From: Fusobacterium ulcerans ATCC 49185
GTDB lineage: Bacteria > Fusobacteriota > Fusobacteriia > Fusobacteriales > Fusobacteriaceae
Reading direction: 5' to 3'
Length of the DNA: 64,000 nucleotides
NCBI RefSeq assembly: GCF_900683735.1
Contig: NZ_LR215979.1
Span: 3,038,001-3,102,000 of the forward strand
This document shows, in pieces, positions 1 to 9,231 of the stretch. The translations under genes and the position numbers were made by a program. The notes under the pieces are model-generated. The model did not search any database and was not told the DNA's origin. It worked only from the letters and a program-made list of their open reading frames with translations. How positions within the stretch are numbered: position 1 is the stretch's first letter; each line of letters starts with the position of its first letter.

Positions 1-214
1 CCATTTCTAAAAGTTTTGATTTTTCCATAATGCTTCCTATTCCAAAGAAACATGCTAATGCAAGAGTTACATCAAAAAATATAACAATAAGTGCTGTTAT
101 AAATGCTCTGCTTTTCTTTTGAGTAAGAGCTGTATTTATAACAAATAAGTTTTGCAGTCCTATTGGAGCTACATATGCAAGTCCCATTGTAACACCTTGT
201 AATAGAAATTTCAT
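1..214 (-). CDS. LysE/ArgO-type amino-acid exporter, N-terminal part
   Basis: The ATG is at 214 and is preceded by an AAGGGGAAAA ribosome site. About 71 residues are visible before the gene runs off the window edge. The start MKFLLQGVTMGLAYVAPIGL, followed by QNLFVINTAL, is the characteristic first helix of LysE/RhtB-family exporters (glycine/proline-rich, PIGxQN), and a second hydrophobic helix follows at about 38-60. The family exports basic or other amino acids across the inner membrane. The substrate cannot be told from this fragment. Confidence 0.75.
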   Translation of the reverse strand, partial: MKFLLQGVTMGLAYVAPIGLQNLFVINTALTQKKSRAFITALIVIFFDVTLALACFFGIGSIMEKSKLLEM

Positions 215-294
215 TTTATTTTCCCCTTAATTTTTTATTTATTTAATTTTATCTTAAAAATATTGTACAGTCTAAACCTTAATAAAATTATATC

Positions 295-1095
295 TTACCA
301 TTTTTTTAAACTTCCTTTTTCAAAAAGCCATTCAGGTGTTACAAGTTTAGCATCCTCTACTTTATACCAAGGAGAAATATCAGAAATACTTTTTAAAATA
401 TGAAGTTCCTGAGATGGCATATAGCTTTGAACCAACATCATAATTCTTTCTCCTGTTTTTTTATTTACTGCAGTATCAACTATTATTACAGCATGCCCTG
501 GAGAGCCTCCTTGAATGAATACATCTCCTATTTCTATATCTTTTATATCTGCTTTTTTCATTTCTTTTGATAACGAAAGTGTTCCTGCATATGTATATAT
601 AAATTTGAGATACTCTTCAAATACTTCTCTTCCATATCCTGTTTTATAGTTCCCTTTTACCCATACAGTTTTATTTCCACTAACTTTAACTCTTTCTCCT
701 TTTACAAATTTTGAAAATGGAACTTTCATCCCATTTGTTAAATCAAAGGATATTGTATCATATTTTTTTTGCTTATATAAATATTCTGCTCTCAATTTTA
801 TCACTGCATCAGCACATTGAATCAAATCTTGAGGAAGAATAGGCATGTCTATCACTGAAATGTGCGATTTTACAAACTTCTCTCTTCCATCATACAACAA
901 TACTGGAGTCCCCATCTTTTTAAGTTTTAATTCTCTTAAATAAGTACCAAAAGAATCTTCTGGATAATTTTCTCTTTCATATCCTGATGGAACAAGAAAT
1001 CTACTGCTTACTGTATCTCCCTCTTTGACTATCAGGTTTTTAGAAAATGTCATTGCATGTAATATAAAAAGTATAAAAATAAGTATTTTTTTCAT
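295..1095 (-). CDS. secreted DUF4846-like protein
   Basis: A 266-residue protein with a clear signal peptide at residues 1-18 (KKILIFILFILHAMTFS). The body matches my memory of the DUF4846 family: an N-terminal YLRELKLK stretch, a central sugar-like/peptide-like region, and near the C-terminus GDVFIQGGSPGHAVIIVD followed by VQSYMPSQELHILK. The invariant-looking GGSPGHAV with a nearby Asp is reminiscent of NlpC/P60-like or transglutaminase-like hydrolase folds, but no enzymatic role is established that I know of. It probably acts in the periplasm. The ATG at 1095 has a GGAGATACATA ribosome site. It stands alone, separated from both neighbours. Confidence 0.65.
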   Translation of the reverse strand: MKKILIFILFILHAMTFSKNLIVKEGDTVSSRFLVPSGYERENYPEDSFGTYLRELKLKKMGTPVLLYDGREKFVKSHISVIDMPILPQDLIQCADAVIKLRAEYLYKQKKYDTISFDLTNGMKVPFSKFVKGERVKVSGNKTVWVKGNYKTGYGREVFEEYLKFIYTYAGTLSLSKEMKKADIKDIEIGDVFIQGGSPGHAVIIVDTAVNKKTGERIMMLVQSYMPSQELHILKSISDISPWYKVEDAKLVTPEWLFEKGSLKKW

Positions 1096-1167
1096 TATGT
1101 ATCTCCTTCTCCTAATGACTTTTTACTAATATCTATTATGTTTCCCTCTTACTTTTGTATATTTATT

Positions 1168-1527
1168 TTAGCTTACACTAACTCTGAAACGACATTTTTT
1201 TGCTCCACTTAAAACTGTTTCAATCATCTCAACATTTATATTTTTATCTGGCAATAAATTTCCAATGATATATAATATGCTTTGTCTTGAACATTCACAA
1301 TGCAATGGATTATTTATTTTTCCTGACAATACTTCAGGACAAACACATTTAGGATAACCAATCTCATAAATATGACCTGCTTCGATTATCTCTGCAAAAA
1401 GTGCCTCTGTATTTCCATATTTTTTATATTGTTCATCTAGATTATATCCACACTCTTCAAATTGTCTTTTTTGTTCCAATAAAACTGTGTCTTTTACACA
1501 ATTTATTGCTTTGTTTCTATAGTCCAC
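1168..1527 (-). CDS. small cysteine-rich cytoplasmic protein (DUF6144-like?)
   Basis: 119 residues starting at GTG 1527, with an AAGGAGG ribosome site four bases upstream. There is no signal or membrane segment. Cysteines cluster in the middle (KCVCP, then LHCECSRQS about 15 residues later) with one more in KKCRFRV near the end. This spacing suggests metal binding or a redox role, and resembles the C-terminal half of proteins grouped as DUF6144 or 4-vinyl-reductase-like. That likeness is from memory and weak. Function unknown. Confidence 0.6.
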   Translation of the reverse strand: MDYRNKAINCVKDTVLLEQKRQFEECGYNLDEQYKKYGNTEALFAEIIEAGHIYEIGYPKCVCPEVLSGKINNPLHCECSRQSILYIIGNLLPDKNINVEMIETVLSGAKKCRFRVSVS

Positions 1528-1652
1528 TGTTCCTCCTTGATTGTTACTTTTTTTTGTAATTTTAAAACGATTAAGACCATACTTAGATTTATTATAGCAT
1601 ATTTTCTTTTTCTTATCCTTAGTTATAAAGTTTCTTACATTTTCCTTAATTA

Positions 1653-1699
1653 AAATAAAAAACAGCTCTTTATGATTTTATTTTATCATAAAAAGCTGT
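1653..1699 (-). terminator. Rho-independent terminator of the sugar dehydrogenase gene
   Basis: On the minus strand ACAGCTTTTTATGAT pairs with ATCATAAAGAGCTGT around a short AT loop, followed by a T run. It lies about 40 bases beyond the stop codon at 1741. Confidence 0.75.
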
Positions 1700-1740
1700 C
1701 TTCATTTTGGGCTATCTGAATTTGAGAGTTAAATTATTTT

Positions 1741-3147
1741 TTATTTTTCACCATTATATTTAATCATTAATATTGAACCAGGATTTTGCAGTTTAGTAGT
1801 TGGTTTTAAATCCATATCTCTTGCTGATCCTGCACTGTCAGTTAGAATATAAAAAGTATTTCCATCTGGGCTTATGGCTATATCACGATAACGATTTGGT
1901 GTATGGAAGAATGTTGCTATCTCTCCCTGAACATTATCTTTTTGATTATTTAATTTTATTCTGAAAAGAGTTCCAGCTTTTAATGTAGTCATTAAAATAC
2001 TGTTATCCCAACCTTTCATAGGCCCATCAGCATAATAATTTATACTAGATGGTGCTACTGTTGGCCATTCAACATAAGATATATCTCCATAGGTATCTCC
2101 ATCATGGTAGTTATATCCTTCTCTAACTGTATAGAAAGTTTTTATAGGATCTTTATAGTTTGCTGGTGCTTTCCAATCTGATTCTAAATATACTTTTACA
2201 CGTGGATCAGGTACATTAGGATCTACAGCTGCATCTTTAGGAGCTGTTGACCAGTCTATAAATTTATATGACTGATTATCTTGGAATCCTGCAACATGTG
2301 GCCATCCATAATTTCCTCCGCTTACAAGGAGATTCAATTCATCATCTGAAGAAGGTCCATGCTCACTAGAGAAAATTTTATCCCCAACAACTACAATCCC
2401 TTGTGGGTTTCTATGTCCATAAGTAAATATATGACTTTTTACTCCATTAAGAACTGGGTTATCTTCTGGAATAGATCCATCTGGATTCATTCTTAAAACT
2501 TTTCCTACATATGCATCATGATTTCCATCTTGGATTTCTTTAGCTGTTGGTAATCTTTGAGCCTCATTTTTTTTGAAAGCATTTTTACCTTGATTATGAC
2601 CTAACTCACCAAGAGTCAGATATATTTTTCCATCAGGACCAAAAGTTACTCTACCACCATTATGGTCATCACCACTAGGAATTTTATCTATAATAACTGT
2701 TGGATTTTTTAAAGTTTCAGATTTTGTATCATATTGATATCTTACAAGTTTTTTATAACCAAATTCTGTATTATTATTTTCAGGAATATATGTATAAAAT
2801 ACATATATATAATTCTGGCTTCCTTTTTGTAAAAAATCTGGAGCTAATGCCATACCTAAAACTCCAAAATGCTGTCCTTCTGCTCTTGCTTCATCTATAG
2901 TTAATGCTACTTTTTTCACTCCTGTTTCAGGATTTACCCTTACAATACGCTTTCCTGTTCTTTCTGTAACCCAAAGCATATTGTCAGGACCATAACGTAT
3001 ATTCCAAGGATTATCTAATCCTTCAGTTAATACCTGTCCTGTGAATGGTTCTTCTACTTTCACAGGCTTGAGTTTGGCTAAAGCCATATTTCCTGATACT
3101 AGAAATGTAAAAGCAAATGTAACAAATGAAACCATAATTTTTTTCAT
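1741..3147 (-). CDS. secreted PQQ-dependent sugar dehydrogenase family protein (GSDH/YliI-like)
   Basis: 468 residues with a signal peptide (about residues 1-24, ending MALA). The rest is the GSDH beta-propeller: GLDNPWNIRYGPDNMLWVTE at the start, then GVLGMALAPDF, DHNGGRVTFGPDGKIYLTLG, GHRNPQGIVV, SEHGPSSDDELN, GGNYGWP, and a closing FRDIAISPDG-like blade. The H in DHNGG is the usual catalytic-base position, and the N/Q-rich blades bind PQQ and calcium in soluble glucose dehydrogenase. Family members oxidise aldoses (YliI/Asd) or sorbosone in the periplasm. It is monocistronic with its own terminator. The exact sugar and the electron acceptor are unknown, and no PQQ synthesis genes are in this window. 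Confidence 0.85.
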   Translation of the reverse strand: MKKIMVSFVTFAFTFLVSGNMALAKLKPVKVEEPFTGQVLTEGLDNPWNIRYGPDNMLWVTERTGKRIVRVNPETGVKKVALTIDEARAEGQHFGVLGMALAPDFLQKGSQNYIYVFYTYIPENNNTEFGYKKLVRYQYDTKSETLKNPTVIIDKIPSGDDHNGGRVTFGPDGKIYLTLGELGHNQGKNAFKKNEAQRLPTAKEIQDGNHDAYVGKVLRMNPDGSIPEDNPVLNGVKSHIFTYGHRNPQGIVVVGDKIFSSEHGPSSDDELNLLVSGGNYGWPHVAGFQDNQSYKFIDWSTAPKDAAVDPNVPDPRVKVYLESDWKAPANYKDPIKTFYTVREGYNYHDGDTYGDISYVEWPTVAPSSINYYADGPMKGWDNSILMTTLKAGTLFRIKLNNQKDNVQGEIATFFHTPNRYRDIAISPDGNTFYILTDSAGSARDMDLKPTTKLQNPGSILMIKYNGEK

Positions 3148-3362
3148 ATCGTCCCTCCTTTAAAAATTTTATCTAAAATATGTCTATAAACTTACTTGAT
3201 ATAATTATTCTGTTACAATGTTAAAATTCTTCTTTTTTATAAAAGAATTTTTTAAACAAAGTTAGATATTTTTTACATTATAATCTGCATATTTTATAAG
3301 CTCTTAATAATTTTATAAGATATTTTAAATAATAATTTGGATTAATTAAATATTATTATTTT

Positions 3363-3400
3363 GAAAATAAAAAAGAGAAAAGAACCATAGCCCTCTTCTC
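3363..3400 (-). terminator. Rho-independent terminator of the sulfite reductase gene
   Basis: On the minus strand GAGAAGAG pairs with CTTTTCTC (one G-T) across an 11-base loop, followed by TTTTTTATTTT. It begins 13 bases after the stop codon. Confidence 0.65.
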
Positions 3401-3413
3401 CTTCCTTATTACT

Positions 3414-4970
3414 TTATACTAAATATTTTTTTACTAGTTCTTCAAAATTTTCTTTTTCTTCAGTTATATATTTTTTATAATCCATATGACTTTTTTCAAG
3501 TTCTATTCCAAGCTCTCCAATAAATTCTGGTATTTGGCTCATAAGCATAGTTCCAAGTTTTGTTCCTAAAACTGTTTTTTCTCTGCTTACCATTCCTCCA
3601 GTGTAAATATCAAAAACATCTTCTATTTTATCTTCTACTCTTTTCTTTCCTCCAGCAAATCCTATATCTCCAACTTGATGCCTTCCACATGAATTTTGAC
3701 ATCCTGAAACATATACTGATGGAAGTTTTTCTTCAGAAATGTTATTTTTTTGAATATACTCAAGAATATTTTTAACCAAAGTCTGACTTTGTTCTATTCC
3801 TATCTGACAAGTAGGAATTCCTACACAACTCATACTCTGTTGTATTTTGGTTTTTTGTCTAAATTTATCTGTAATTTCCAAAAGTACTTTAGTTTGTTCT
3901 TCATTAATATTTCTGATATATATACTTTCAGTCATACTCAATCTAGCTTCTGCATTTCTATTTTCTTTCATAAACTTTACTACTTTTTTAAAATCAGCAG
4001 ATGATATTTGTCCATTTAATGGATGAATAATTACTGTATATAATCCATCCTGTCTTTGATGTACTACTGAAAGATTTTCTTTCAAATTATGAGAGTATTC
4101 TTTTTTTGTTTCTGATAGTATAACTTCTATATCTAAACCAAGATTTTTTTTCAATTTTACTTTTTCTAAATGCTTTTCATAAGTCTTTAAGAATTCCACT
4201 GTTCCCATTCTTCTTGGAATATATCTTGTTCTTGCCTTTGCTCTGTTTGTATAATCTCCTTCTGCTACAAAAAGATCTACCATAGCTTCTATATAATATA
4301 GTATTTCCTTAGGATCTACTTTTTTATCATATGGTATTGATATTCCTGGATTATTTCCTAATCCCCCTGCTAGATACATTCTGAAATATGGCTCTCCATT
4401 TTCTTCTGCTGCTATAAATCCTACATCATTGATAGTTGCTCCAGCAGCATCTTTATCACTTGAAGACATAGATACTTTTAATTTTCTTGGAAGTTTGTAT
4501 TCTGTTATTCTGCTCATAAAATATTCGCTTATCTTTAAAGCAAACTCTGTTACATCAAATATTTCTTCCTTTTCTACTCCTGACATTGGAGAAATAGCCA
4601 CATTTCTTGGATAGTTCCCTCCTCCTCCACGAGTATATAGTCCATGCTCCAGTGCTGTTTCCATAACATCACATATATCATCTATTTTTAAATGATGTAG
4701 CTGTATTGCCTGCCTTGTAGTAAAATGAATATCTTCTATTTCATATTTCTCAGTAAAATTTTTTATAAGCTCAAGATGATCCAGTGACATTAATCCTGAA
4801 TTTGTTCTAAATCTTATCATAAAATCCTGTCCACCACGTTGGGCATATACTCCCATTCCACCAGATATCCCTTTAAAATCTCCTACAGATATCTCTTTCT
4901 TTATAAATTTGTGTCCTGCTTCACGTAAATTATCTATTTCTAATTTCAGTACTTCATTCTGTCTATTCAC
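3414..4970 (-). CDS. siroheme [4Fe-4S] sulfite/nitrite reductase (ferredoxin-type)
   Basis: 518 residues built of two ferredoxin-like/siroheme half-domains. The N-terminal half shows GGMGVYAQRGGQDFMIRFRT and IEDIHFTTRQAIQLHHLK, and the C-terminal half has the cofactor cysteines in CVGIPTC (C-X5-C) and SGCQNSCG (C-X3-C), which carry the cubane bridged to siroheme. Such enzymes reduce sulfite to sulfide or nitrite to ammonia with six electrons. No flavin domain is present, so the donor is probably ferredoxin or a similar protein. The substrate (sulfite or nitrite) is not decidable from sequence. Precorrin-2 and sirohydrochlorin for siroheme can be made by the operon at 56.4-62.5 kb. Monocistronic. 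Confidence 0.9.
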   Translation of the reverse strand: MNRQNEVLKLEIDNLREAGHKFIKKEISVGDFKGISGGMGVYAQRGGQDFMIRFRTNSGLMSLDHLELIKNFTEKYEIEDIHFTTRQAIQLHHLKIDDICDVMETALEHGLYTRGGGGNYPRNVAISPMSGVEKEEIFDVTEFALKISEYFMSRITEYKLPRKLKVSMSSSDKDAAGATINDVGFIAAEENGEPYFRMYLAGGLGNNPGISIPYDKKVDPKEILYYIEAMVDLFVAEGDYTNRAKARTRYIPRRMGTVEFLKTYEKHLEKVKLKKNLGLDIEVILSETKKEYSHNLKENLSVVHQRQDGLYTVIIHPLNGQISSADFKKVVKFMKENRNAEARLSMTESIYIRNINEEQTKVLLEITDKFRQKTKIQQSMSCVGIPTCQIGIEQSQTLVKNILEYIQKNNISEEKLPSVYVSGCQNSCGRHQVGDIGFAGGKKRVEDKIEDVFDIYTGGMVSREKTVLGTKLGTMLMSQIPEFIGELGIELEKSHMDYKKYITEEKENFEELVKKYLV

Positions 4971-5356
4971 TTTTTTAGCTCCTTTATTTATAAATTTTAA
5001 CTTGTATTTAATTTTTTCAAAACCTTTTTAAGAGTATCATCTTTTTTTTACAATTCAAAATAAATTTTTTTTATTTATAAATAAAAAAAAATTATAGATA
5101 GTTTATACTCTTCTTTTTTCCGCTTTCTTTTTATCTATAGTTATACAATAAAAATTTAAAATTTCCTGTTCAATATTTCTCTATTTAAATTTTTAAACTA
5201 TAATTTCAGACTTTTTTATTTTATTTTAAAGTCTGTTTTCATTTTTTTACTGCTATTTTAATTAAAAAATTAGGAATTTATTCTTTTTAAATGGTATAAT
5301 TTTTTTAATCCAGTATATATTTATTCAAATCTTAAAATAATAATGGGGTGAAAAAG
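4971..5356 (+). promoter_or_regulatory. divergent intergenic region with extended -10 promoter for the two-component operon
   Basis: A very AT-rich spacer between divergent genes. An extended -10 (TGG-TATAAT, 5292-5300) points to the response-regulator gene; no convincing -35 is visible. A symmetrical hairpin CAGACTTT/AAAGTCTG lies at 5207-5235 without an obvious partner gene, and could be an operator or a weak terminator. I see no small ORF with a ribosome site here. Confidence 0.45.
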
Positions 5357-6004
5357 ATGATATTGATAGTAGAAGATACTGAACATATAAGAAAATTGAT
5401 AAAAGCGGTACTAAAAGATGAAAATATAGAAATTGAAGAAGTTGTTACTGGAGAAGAAGCAATTGATAAAATTCAACAGGGAAAAAGATATGAACTTATC
5501 CTTATGGATATAATGCTTCCTAAAATAGATGGAATCACTGCAACACAAAAAATAAGAGAAATAACAGAAACTCCTGTAATATTTTTGACTGCACTTTCAG
5601 ATGAAAAGAGTCAAATTATTGCCTATGAATCTGGGGCAGATGGATATATAACTAAGCCTTTTTCTAAAGAAATATTAAAATCTATAGTTAGAAGATATGT
5701 CTTTAAAAGTGGTGTAATAAAAAAATATGGAGATTTAGAAATAAATAAAAAAAGTGGAAAAGTTTTACTGAATAAAAAAGAACTAAATCTAACTATAAAA
5801 GAAAGAGATATCTTATTTTATCTGGAAGAAAATAAAGGTATAGCAAAAACCAGAGAACAGATAATTTCAGGTGTATGGGGATATGACTTTACTGGAACAG
5901 ATAGAACAGTAGATAAGCATCTAACAAGATTAAGAGAAAAATTAAACAACTGTTCTAAATATATAAAAACTGTAAAAGCTATTGGTTATAAATTTGAGGA
6001 GTAA
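5357..6004 (+). CDS. OmpR-family response regulator
   Basis: The receiver domain (residues about 1-115) has the acidic pair in ILIVEDTE, the phospho-acceptor Asp51 in LILMDIMLPKIDG, the switch Thr in FLTA and the Lys in YITKPF. A winged-helix OmpR/PhoB effector follows, with ELNLTIKERDILFYL, GYDFTGTDRTVDKHLTRLR and TVKAIGYKFE. I chose ATG 5357 because GGGGTG sits six bases upstream. An in-frame GTG at 5348 (three residues longer) has no ribosome site of its own. The histidine kinase gene follows after two bases, so the pair is translationally coupled. Target genes unknown. Confidence 0.9.
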   Translation: MILIVEDTEHIRKLIKAVLKDENIEIEEVVTGEEAIDKIQQGKRYELILMDIMLPKIDGITATQKIREITETPVIFLTALSDEKSQIIAYESGADGYITKPFSKEILKSIVRRYVFKSGVIKKYGDLEINKKSGKVLLNKKELNLTIKERDILFYLEENKGIAKTREQIISGVWGYDFTGTDRTVDKHLTRLREKLNNCSKYIKTVKAIGYKFEE

Positions 6005-6006
6005 TT

Positions 6007-7614
6007 ATGAAAATTAAAAATAAATTAATCTTAACTCTGTCTTTTATCCTTATGATTTTATTAGCAGCAGAAGTTATTCTAGGAGAATTTTATTTTGAAA
6101 AATATTTTAGATACAGTAAAATAAAGGAATTAGAAAATATAAATTTTATTGTGAATGATAAAGTAAATTATAATCTTCTAAAAAAATATCAGGATGATAA
6201 TAAAGGATTGGCTTTAATCCTAAAAGATGATGAAATTCTTACACTTGATAATTTTTTTTATTTAACCCTAATTAATGAAAAAAATGGTGAAAAAAAGATT
6301 TTTTTATTAGATGAATTGCTGGACAATTTATACTCTGAGGAAAAATTTGATGTAAAAGAAGGAGATTATTTAATTATAACCAGTATTAAAATTTTAGGCA
6401 ATTATTATATTCCAATAACTGTTGAAAAAGGTAAGGAAAAATTTACAGACTATAAAAATATAAATAGAAATCTCAATGTGGAAAAATTTTATGGAACTGT
6501 AGAGAAAATAGGAGCTCCTAATACTGTTTTCTCCCAAGCTGATGATTTTTTAGAATTTTTAATAGCAAAAAATATTAATGATGTTATAACTGATGATTAT
6601 ATAGATGATGATGGTGATGATGAATTCAGAATAATAAATAAAAATATTAAAGATTATAGAATTATGATTTTCTATTCCTATGAAGATATGAAAGATATAT
6701 TTCCAACTATAAAATCATATTTCTATTTTAAAGGTATAATAATGATTCTCATTGTTGCTGTTATAGGAAGAATTTTGGAAAAAAATATAGTTGATCCTAT
6801 TGAAAAACTTTCATTAATGGCTAAAAATATAGGTAAACTAAATTTTGAAAAAAAAGGTTATAGAAAAAGTAAGGATGAAGTTGAGGAACTGTATAAGGAA
6901 ATATATAGAATGAGTGATAATCTTGAAAATATAATTAATCTTTACAAAAAAGAATTAGAAGAAAATAAAAATATTAAAAAAAACATTGAAGAAAAAGTAA
7001 AGTATTTCACACATGAAATAAAAACTCCTTTATCTGCTATTATTGGATTTAGTGAATTATTATATGAAAGTAATAAAAGCGAAGAAATAGAAATAATCAA
7101 TACAGAGGGAAAAAGATTACTGAAATTAACTAATGAACTGGTGAAGCAAGATAATATTAATGATGAAAGGCACATAGAATTTGAAAATTTCAATCTATTT
7201 CAAATCCTACAAATGATATTAAAAATATATGAAAAAGAGTTAAAAAACTTTACTGTTCATACAAAATATAATGAAAATATCATGGTCATAGGAAATAAAA
7301 ATAAAATAGAACAGGTTATCTTTAATTTTTTAACCAATAGTATTCAACATGCAGAAAGAGAAATAACTTTATCTGTAGAAGAATTTGATAAAGAGGTAAA
7401 AATAACTATTGAAAATGATGGGAAAAAAATTAAAGAAGAAGACTTAAGTAAAGTATGGAATAAATATTTTACAACAAAGAAAAATGGAACTGGTTTAGGA
7501 CTTTATGTATGTAAGGAAATTCTAGATGCTCATGCTTCAAAATATAATATAGAAAATACTGCTACTGGAGTCGTTTTAGCTTTCACTTTAAAAAAATATA
7601 GTGATGAGATATAG
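6007..7614 (+). CDS. membrane sensor histidine kinase
   Basis: 535 residues. TM1 at about 8-27 and TM2 at about 240-257 enclose an acidic extracytoplasmic sensor domain of about 210 residues (it contains the run DDYIDDDGDDE). A HAMP-like linker (VDPIEKLSLMAKNIGKL) and coiled coil follow, then HisKA with His336 in YFTHEIKTPLSAIIG, the N-box in IEQVIFNFLTNSIQHA, and the G-box GTGLGLYVCKEIL. All kinase motifs are intact. It is the partner of the response regulator ending two bases upstream. The acidic sensor loop suggests a cationic or metal ligand, but that is only a guess. Confidence 0.9.
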   Translation: MKIKNKLILTLSFILMILLAAEVILGEFYFEKYFRYSKIKELENINFIVNDKVNYNLLKKYQDDNKGLALILKDDEILTLDNFFYLTLINEKNGEKKIFLLDELLDNLYSEEKFDVKEGDYLIITSIKILGNYYIPITVEKGKEKFTDYKNINRNLNVEKFYGTVEKIGAPNTVFSQADDFLEFLIAKNINDVITDDYIDDDGDDEFRIINKNIKDYRIMIFYSYEDMKDIFPTIKSYFYFKGIIMILIVAVIGRILEKNIVDPIEKLSLMAKNIGKLNFEKKGYRKSKDEVEELYKEIYRMSDNLENIINLYKKELEENKNIKKNIEEKVKYFTHEIKTPLSAIIGFSELLYESNKSEEIEIINTEGKRLLKLTNELVKQDNINDERHIEFENFNLFQILQMILKIYEKELKNFTVHTKYNENIMVIGNKNKIEQVIFNFLTNSIQHAEREITLSVEEFDKEVKITIENDGKKIKEEDLSKVWNKYFTTKKNGTGLGLYVCKEILDAHASKYNIENTATGVVLAFTLKKYSDEI

Positions 7615-7625
7615 AATAGATATTG

Positions 7626-7672
7626 AGGTGTTATTATTTTATATATAAAATAATAACACCTTTTTTATTTTT
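7626..7672 (+). terminator. strong terminator of the two-component operon
   Basis: AGGTGTTATTATTTTA pairs perfectly with TAAAATAATAACACCT over a 4-base loop, followed by TTTTTTATTTTT. It lies just past the kinase stop and just before the ribosome site of the next gene. Confidence 0.9.
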
Positions 7673-7683
7673 AAGGAGAATAT

Positions 7684-8766
7684 ATGAAAATACTTATAGT
7701 ACGTTTTAAAGAAATTGGAGATTCTATTTTAAGTTCTGTTATATGTAATACTCTCAAAAAAAGTTTTCCAGAAGCTGAAATTGACTATGTGGTGTATGAG
7801 CATATTGCACCTTTATTTAAAAACCACCCATATATCGATAATATTATTTCTATAACAAAAGAGGAACAAAAAAATCCTCTTAAATATATATCTAAAGTTT
7901 GGAGAGTTACAAGAAAAAAATATGATATTGTTATTGATATTATGTCTACCCCTAAAAGTGAATTTTTTACTTTCTTTTCATTAGGAAGTAAGTATAGAAT
8001 AGGAAGAAGAAAAAAATATAGAGGATTTACATATACTCATAAGATTTCAGAACCTACAGACTCAAAAGACAAAGTTGATAAATTTTTAAAAATGTTAGCC
8101 CCATTGGAAAAAGAATATCAAATAATATATGATAATAACTACATCACTTGCATAACCGAAGATGAAAAAGAATATATGAAAAATAAAATGCTGAAAGCTG
8201 GAATAAATTTTAAAAAAACAATCTTTATTTGTGCAGCAACTTCAAGAAGAGCAGAAAAGATTTATCCTATTAAAAAAATGGAGAAAACTATAAATAAAGT
8301 TATTGAAGAATTTGATTCTCAAATAATATTATTTTATTCTCCAGATGAAAAGGATTTCATTAAAACCTTTCACAAACAACTTAATAATAAAAATATTTTT
8401 GCAAATATAGAAACAAGATCAATAAGAGAGCTGGCAGCACTTATTTCCAATTGTGATATGTTTTTTGGAAATGAAGGTGGCCCTAGACATATGGCTCAAA
8501 GTCTGGATATTCCAAGTTTTGCCATTTTTAGCCCAAGAAGCAGTAAAAAAGAATGGCTTGCTAACTCCTGTAAAAAACATCAAGGTGTAGAACCCAAGGA
8601 TATTTATCCTGATTGTAATTCACTCAGCCATAAAGACTGTTATTCATTAATTCAACCAGATTATATCCTCAATAAAATAAAAGAAATTTATTCTCATTTC
8701 ATAAAAAATAAGAAGAAAGAAAAAAATGAAAAAATTTATATTTTTAATAATGATAGGTATGTATAG
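7684..8766 (+). CDS. glycosyltransferase family 9 (heptosyltransferase-like) protein
   Basis: 360 residues. The start MKILIVRFKEIGDSILSSV and the later GGPRHMAQSLDIPSFAIF (the GT9 donor-site region, normally D/E-GPxHxA) place it in GT9, the ADP-heptose:LPS heptosyltransferase family, acting at the inner face of the inner membrane on LPS core. The usual D of TNDSGP is replaced by NEGGP, as in many divergent members. The C-terminus is lysine-rich. AAGGAG lies six bases before the ATG. It is separate from the LPS-core run at 21.5-26 kb. The acceptor is unknown. Confidence 0.85.
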   Translation: MKILIVRFKEIGDSILSSVICNTLKKSFPEAEIDYVVYEHIAPLFKNHPYIDNIISITKEEQKNPLKYISKVWRVTRKKYDIVIDIMSTPKSEFFTFFSLGSKYRIGRRKKYRGFTYTHKISEPTDSKDKVDKFLKMLAPLEKEYQIIYDNNYITCITEDEKEYMKNKMLKAGINFKKTIFICAATSRRAEKIYPIKKMEKTINKVIEEFDSQIILFYSPDEKDFIKTFHKQLNNKNIFANIETRSIRELAALISNCDMFFGNEGGPRHMAQSLDIPSFAIFSPRSSKKEWLANSCKKHQGVEPKDIYPDCNSLSHKDCYSLIQPDYILNKIKEIYSHFIKNKKKEKNEKIYIFNNDRYV

Positions 8767-9081
8767 TTTAATTTTTACAAATGATAAATATGATATTCTT
8801 GAGGATAGGATAGAAAATACTCTTGAATATAATTTCAAAACTCTGAATGATGGAAAAAAGAAATTAAAAATTAAAAAATATGATATTGATATCTCTGAAA
8901 ATTATGTGAATTTAAAAGCAAAAATAAATTCTGAAGTTAAAAGCTTTGATTTTGATAAAGCATTTATTCCTGTTAGAGAAGAGATAAAAAAGAAATGAAA
9001 TGAAATCCTGAAATCAATATTGTAGTGGAATTAGAAAAAATGATAGGAAAGGATGAAATAATCTATAGCAAAACTTTTTAA
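8726..9081 (+). pseudogene. small secreted-protein gene, apparently frameshifted
   Basis: An ATG at 8726 opens inside the end of the preceding GT9 gene (41-base overlap). It encodes a signal-peptide-like start (KKFIFLIMIGMYSLIF) and a charged body, stopping at 8998 after 90 residues. The stop lies in a triple GAAAT tandem repeat (8992-9006). Just downstream, 9010-9081 reads in another frame as EINIVVELEKMIGKDEII plus five residues and a TAA, which looks like the lost C-terminus. Shortening the repeat by two units and the A run by one base would join the parts. It may instead be a genuine 90-residue protein. Function unknown. Confidence 0.4.
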
Positions 9082-9101
9082 AAATAAAATAATATTTCTT
9101 G

Positions 9102-9163
9102 GAAGATTATAAATAATTAAGATGACATATTATTTTTTTAATTATTTTAATCTTCTTTTTTTA
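9102..9163 (+). terminator. terminator after the GT9/small-protein pair
   Basis: GAAGATTATAAATAATTAA pairs imperfectly with TTAATTATTTTAATCTTC, followed by a TTTTTTT run. Confidence 0.65.
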
Positions 9164-9231
9164 TCTACACTTTTTTAATTTTTTCGTGTATATTATATAA
9201 GGGATCAATATACAAGGAGGAAATTACAAAA

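Noticed and set aside
5207-5235. Hairpin CAGACTTT/AAAGTCTG as a terminator
   Set aside because: No gene ends near it on either strand; kept only as part of the intergenic description.
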